Shown one piece after another: positions 61,050-64,000 of a stretch of DNA of 64,000 bases. The notes under the pieces are model-generated. The model was not told where the DNA came from. It did no database searches and saw only the letters and a program-made list of their open reading frames with translations. The stretch is from Cricetomys ansorgei. Its lineage: Eukaryota; Chordata; Mammalia; Rodentia; Nesomyidae. Each line of letters starts with the position of its first letter. Position 1 is the first letter of the stretch. Position numbers and translations under genes: made by a program. Location of the stretch: the NCBI GenBank assembly GCA_026225945.1, contig JAMJFZ010000812.1:1-64000 (forward strand). The letters run 5' to 3'.

Positions 61050-61228
61050 TCAGCCAGTCTAGCCTAATCATGCCCCAGTAAGAGACCTTGCTTCAAAAAG
61101 CAAGGTGGATGGCTGCTGAGGAATGACACCCAAGGTTGGCTTCTGGCCATCACATACATGTGCACACACATGCACATATACTGTGTACACACCCACATAT
61201 CTATGCACATGCAGAGACAGAAATAAAA
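61050..61228 (+). mobile_element. B4-type SINE 3' part
   Basis: CAGCCAGTCTAGCCTAATCA, CAGTAAGAGACCTTGCTTCA, TTGGCTTCTGGCCATCACAT, CA-rich tail. It ends about 250 bp from exon 3. Confidence 0.7.
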
Positions 61229-61479
61229 CTTAAATAATAACTAATAATAATAATTACATTTCTAACAAATCTCCAGCTGTTGCTGCTGCAGCTGGCCTGA
61301 AAATGAACCTGAGGAACCATTGCCCTGGAGGAAAGAAACTCCTTGTCAAGGCCAGATATCAAGTCGGGCTCTGGGGAATCAAATCTGGGAATCCCCAGCA
61401 TGGTGGATCCTACTGTTTTCTGAGCTCCTGTATCCTCCAGGGGAATGGATCCATCTCCTCAGAGCAAGCTCCCGCTCAC

Positions 61480-61670
61480 CTTCTGTGAAGAATATATGGT
61501 CATTGCACTCCTCCATGTTACAGGCGCACATGAAGAAAGTCTCGCCCGCCATTTTCTTTTCCTTCATGATACACTTGTGAGAAGTGGCATCTTCCAGCAT
61601 GAACCCGTGGTAGGTGAGCTTGGGGTCGTGGCAAACTGTCTCCAGGGTGATGTTCTCATCATTCTTCCTC
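61480..61670 (-). CDS. TGFBR2: TGFBR2 exon 3 (ectodomain, second half)
   Basis: The exon begins after CCGCACCCCAG with the third base of a codon, then reads [20 protein letters not shown], then [20 protein letters not shown], then [20 protein letters not shown], then FTE plus one base, before GTGAG. It is 191 bp, as in human, and covers residues 88-152 of the extracellular three-finger ligand-binding domain. The cysteines at 101, 121, 136, 138 and 143 are kept, as is the N94 glycosylation sequon. The run NDHIFFTEE differs from the NDxIIFSEE pattern I recall for mouse and human. Human TGFBR2 begins with the signal peptide in exon 1; exons 1 and 2 lie past the right edge. The upstream extension of this open frame is intron read-through. 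Confidence 0.98.
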
Positions 61671-62119
61671 CTGGGGTGCGGAGGTCCATTGAGGAGAGGA
61701 GAAAGCAACAGAAAGAGAAGGAGAAATGAAGGAGCCATCTCTGGACAGAACACGTCTATACATTCCTCAGGAAGTAGTTTCCATGAACAGCACTTTCTGT
61801 TCTCCAGAGTTCTCCAGGTGACCCATGCGTTGCCTTTGTTCATCCCCTCCTTCATCTTTTGACCACCTGAGAGTCTACTCATGATTATAAACAGGACAGC
61901 TCTCCTCGGGGAATATCTACCTGAAAATTCAGGCCTTCACCTTACTGGAATCTTCATAAAGGGGAAGGTGTGGGAAAGATTCCTGGGGACCTGGGTCATT
62001 CTGAAACTCCACTCCTAGGACACTACAGGCTCACACTGTGCCTCTGACTTATGTGGCAGACTCAGTGTCCTGTCCAACCAGAATGGTATTAAAGAGGCCC
62101 CCTAGGGACGTGTCGGTAG

Positions 62120-62450
62120 ATCTTTTTTTCTTTTTATCGATGGTGTGCATGTGTGTGTACATACACGTGTAGCTGTGTGCATGTGCATGTAGGGGCCAGA
62201 GGTTAACCTCAAATGCTGTTCTCCAGGAGATGCCCACCTTGTTTACTGAGACAGGATCCTCACTAGTCTGGAACTTGCCAATTCACTGGCTGGCTGGCCA
62301 GTGAGCCCCAGGCATCCTCCTGCCTCTGCTTCCAGAGCACTGTGATCACAGGCACATGTCACCATGCCTGGCTATTTCTGGGGATCAAACAGGTCCTCAT
62401 GCTTGTAGAGCCTGCACTTTGATGACTGAGCTATTTCTAAAGCCCAAGAA
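62120..62450 (-). mobile_element. B4-type SINE, near full length
   Basis: GGGGCCAGAGGTTAACCTCA, CTGGCTGGCCAGTGAGCCCC, CTTCCAGAGCACTGTGATCA, GGGGATCAAACAGGTCCTCA, TGATGACTGAGCTATTTCTA. Confidence 0.88.
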
Positions 62451-62799
62451 ATAGGGCTTTTTCCTGCTTGCTGGTCACAAGTCACTCTCTGTGTGTAGGG
62501 AGGTGAGGGGGGCCCACATTTCATGCCAACAGCTGGTTCCGAAAATAAAATGGGAAGAAAGATCTTAAATAAAGAAGTATAAGTTCTTGAATTCGAGAAA
62601 GGGTCAGGAAGAAAACAAATAGTTAAAAACAGCAGAGAGAATGATAGGGTTAGGGGTCAATCAGAAACGGATTATCTCTTTGCCATTCACTTGTTTAGAG
62701 ACAGAGCTGGCCTAGAGATCAGAGGATAAACTGCATGGTATGTATTTCAGGAAATACCCAGGTGATTGGCTCTACAGGTGCATTATACTTGTTTAAGTA

Positions 62800-62980
62800 C
62801 TAATTTATTTATTTTCATTTTATGTGTACCTGTGGGTGCCTGTATGTATGTCTGTGCACCATGTGCATGCACAGTTCCAGAGGAGGCCAGAAGAGGGCAT
62901 CGAATCCCTTAGAACTGGAATCACAGGAGGTTACAAGCCACCATATAGGTGCTAATAAATGAACTGAACCACCAAGGGGT
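62800..62980 (-). mobile_element. B2 SINE (diverged head)
   Basis: GGAGGCCAGAAGAGGGCATC, AGAACTGGAATCACAGGAGG; the tRNA-like head is degraded. Confidence 0.8.
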
Positions 62981-63311
62981 TGACTGTTCAAATCCATGAG
63001 CCTATAGGACATTTTACCTTCATACCATGATATGAAGCATTCTGGGTGCGTGTACATGAGGACACAAATGCATTGACACACATGTACGCACGCTAGCTAA
63101 TATGCCTCCCACACACAAACTAGTTCCTATTACTAAGGAAAATAAGTGGCTGGCAGGAGAGAAAGACCAGCATTGACTGGTGCTGATGTCTTAGTGCTTA
63201 ACCTGAAAACAGGAAAGAGCAGTCAGCAAGTTCAGGAGAGTGGGAGAGGATGCCATAGCCCAAGCAGGAACAGAGGTGGTGCGAGAGACATCAAGACTCA
63301 GAATGCTTCAG

Positions 63312-63382
63312 AATCAACCTCTCCCCCTCCCTTCCTCCCTCACTCCCTGTCTCCCCACCTCTCTCTCCTTCTTTTCTTCTTC

Positions 63383-63429
<47 letters not shown>

Positions 63430-63433
63430 TTTT
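63312..63433. repeat. C/T-rich tract followed by (TTTA)n
   Basis: Pyrimidine-rich 63312-63382, then twelve or so TTTA units to 63433. Confidence 0.93.
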
Positions 63434-63888
63434 GCTTCACAAGCATGAGAGGTTCCTCACCAAAGCATTGTGGGTAACTTATAAGTCACTCCATTATGAG
63501 AGGAAATGTCTCCCACTTCTCCAGCAACCATTAACGCGCCCTCCCCCCCAGAGGAGGGTGATCCTCATGAGCCCTTCCCAAAGCCTTGATGACCAGTTGA
63601 CAGGCTGACTGGTCTGTGGGTTCAAGGATAGCCTTGTCCCAGCATTTCACTGTATTCTTCCCAGTGCTCTGGCTCTGGGCTTCTTTCCCGTCCCTCTTCC
63701 AAGATGCTGTCTGAGCCTAGGCTCCAGAATATTTCTATACGCAGGGAAAGTGTAAGCACATGTTACTACATGGAACAGGTAATGAAGTGGGATCAGTTAA
63801 ATGAGTGAGCTGAAGCTCTGGAGCCCATCGCCTGGTAGACCCGTCCAGTCACTACATGCCAGTCTATATAGTAATAATAGGCTGCTGG

Positions 63889-64000
63889 GGCTGGAGAGAT
63901 GCTTAGTGGTTAAGGACACTTGCTGCTGCAGCTGCTGCGGAGGACTCTGGTTTGGTTCCCTACACCCAATTAGGTGGCTCACAACCACCTATAACTCTGA
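63889..64000 (+). mobile_element. B2 SINE, cut by window edge
   Basis: GGGGCTGGAGAGATGCTTAG, TTAAGGACACTTGCTGCTGC, TTGGTTCCCTACACCCAATT, GGTGGCTCACAACCACCTAT. Complete head; the 3' part is beyond the window. Confidence 0.92.

Larger units (their letters stand above)
61671..64000 (-). other. TGFBR2: TGFBR2 intron 2 (3' part)
   Basis: Runs from the exon 3 acceptor to the window edge. Contains a B4, two B2 elements and a (TTTA)n repeat. No sign of exon 2 is seen. Confidence 0.85.

Overview
The window is nuclear DNA from a muroid rodent. It is packed with B1, B2, B3, B4 and ID-type SINEs, MT/ORR1-style MaLR LTRs, a URR1-like hAT element and long CA/TG microsatellites. The encoded receptor is rodent-like. 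I cannot fix the species; a cricetid (hamster, vole, deer mouse) fits at least as well as house mouse, but that is an inference.

Two known protein-coding genes are present and face each other tail to tail. At the left edge, on the + strand, is the last coding exon of GADL1 (4500-4673). The rest of GADL1 lies to the left of the window. From about 20.5 kb rightwards, on the - strand, lies TGFBR2: coding exons 7 (20341-20520), 6 (23124-23251), 5 (37443-37584), 4 (40687-41486) and 3 (61480-61670). Exon lengths are 180, 128, 142, 800 and 191 bp. These match the human exon plan as I know it, keep frame across all junctions, and end at the stop codon of a 567-residue-scheme protein. Exons 1-2 and the promoter are off the right edge. 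A probable 3'UTR of about 2.7 kb runs down to a poly(A) signal at 17672-17677.

Layout: 1-4499 is the last GADL1 intron. About 4.9-17.65 kb is the intergenic gap, with one orphan retrocopy-like coding tail on the - strand at 13.05-13.57 kb. 17.65-20.34 kb is the TGFBR2 3'UTR. 20.5-61.5 kb holds introns 6, 5, 4 and 3. 61.7-64.0 kb is the start of intron 2. There is no sign of a bacterial-style system, CRISPR array or new gene cluster.

The most notable non-genic structures are: an eight-copy composite minisatellite in intron 3 (48.80-49.43 kb); three copies of one roughly 330-bp LTR, two of them solo LTRs with 6-bp target duplications; a B1 nested in a B4 with a 16-bp target duplication; a (GGA)n tract on the transcribed-RNA strand in intron 6; a (TG)n tract about 40 nt past the exon 4 donor; a CpG-bearing microminisatellite in intron 5; and, in the 3'UTR, CTCF-like motifs and an 8-mer miR-302/372-type site. 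The two genes are unrelated in function: GADL1 is a cytosolic PLP decarboxylase and TGFBR2 is a plasma-membrane receptor kinase. Their shared position is conserved synteny, not an operon.
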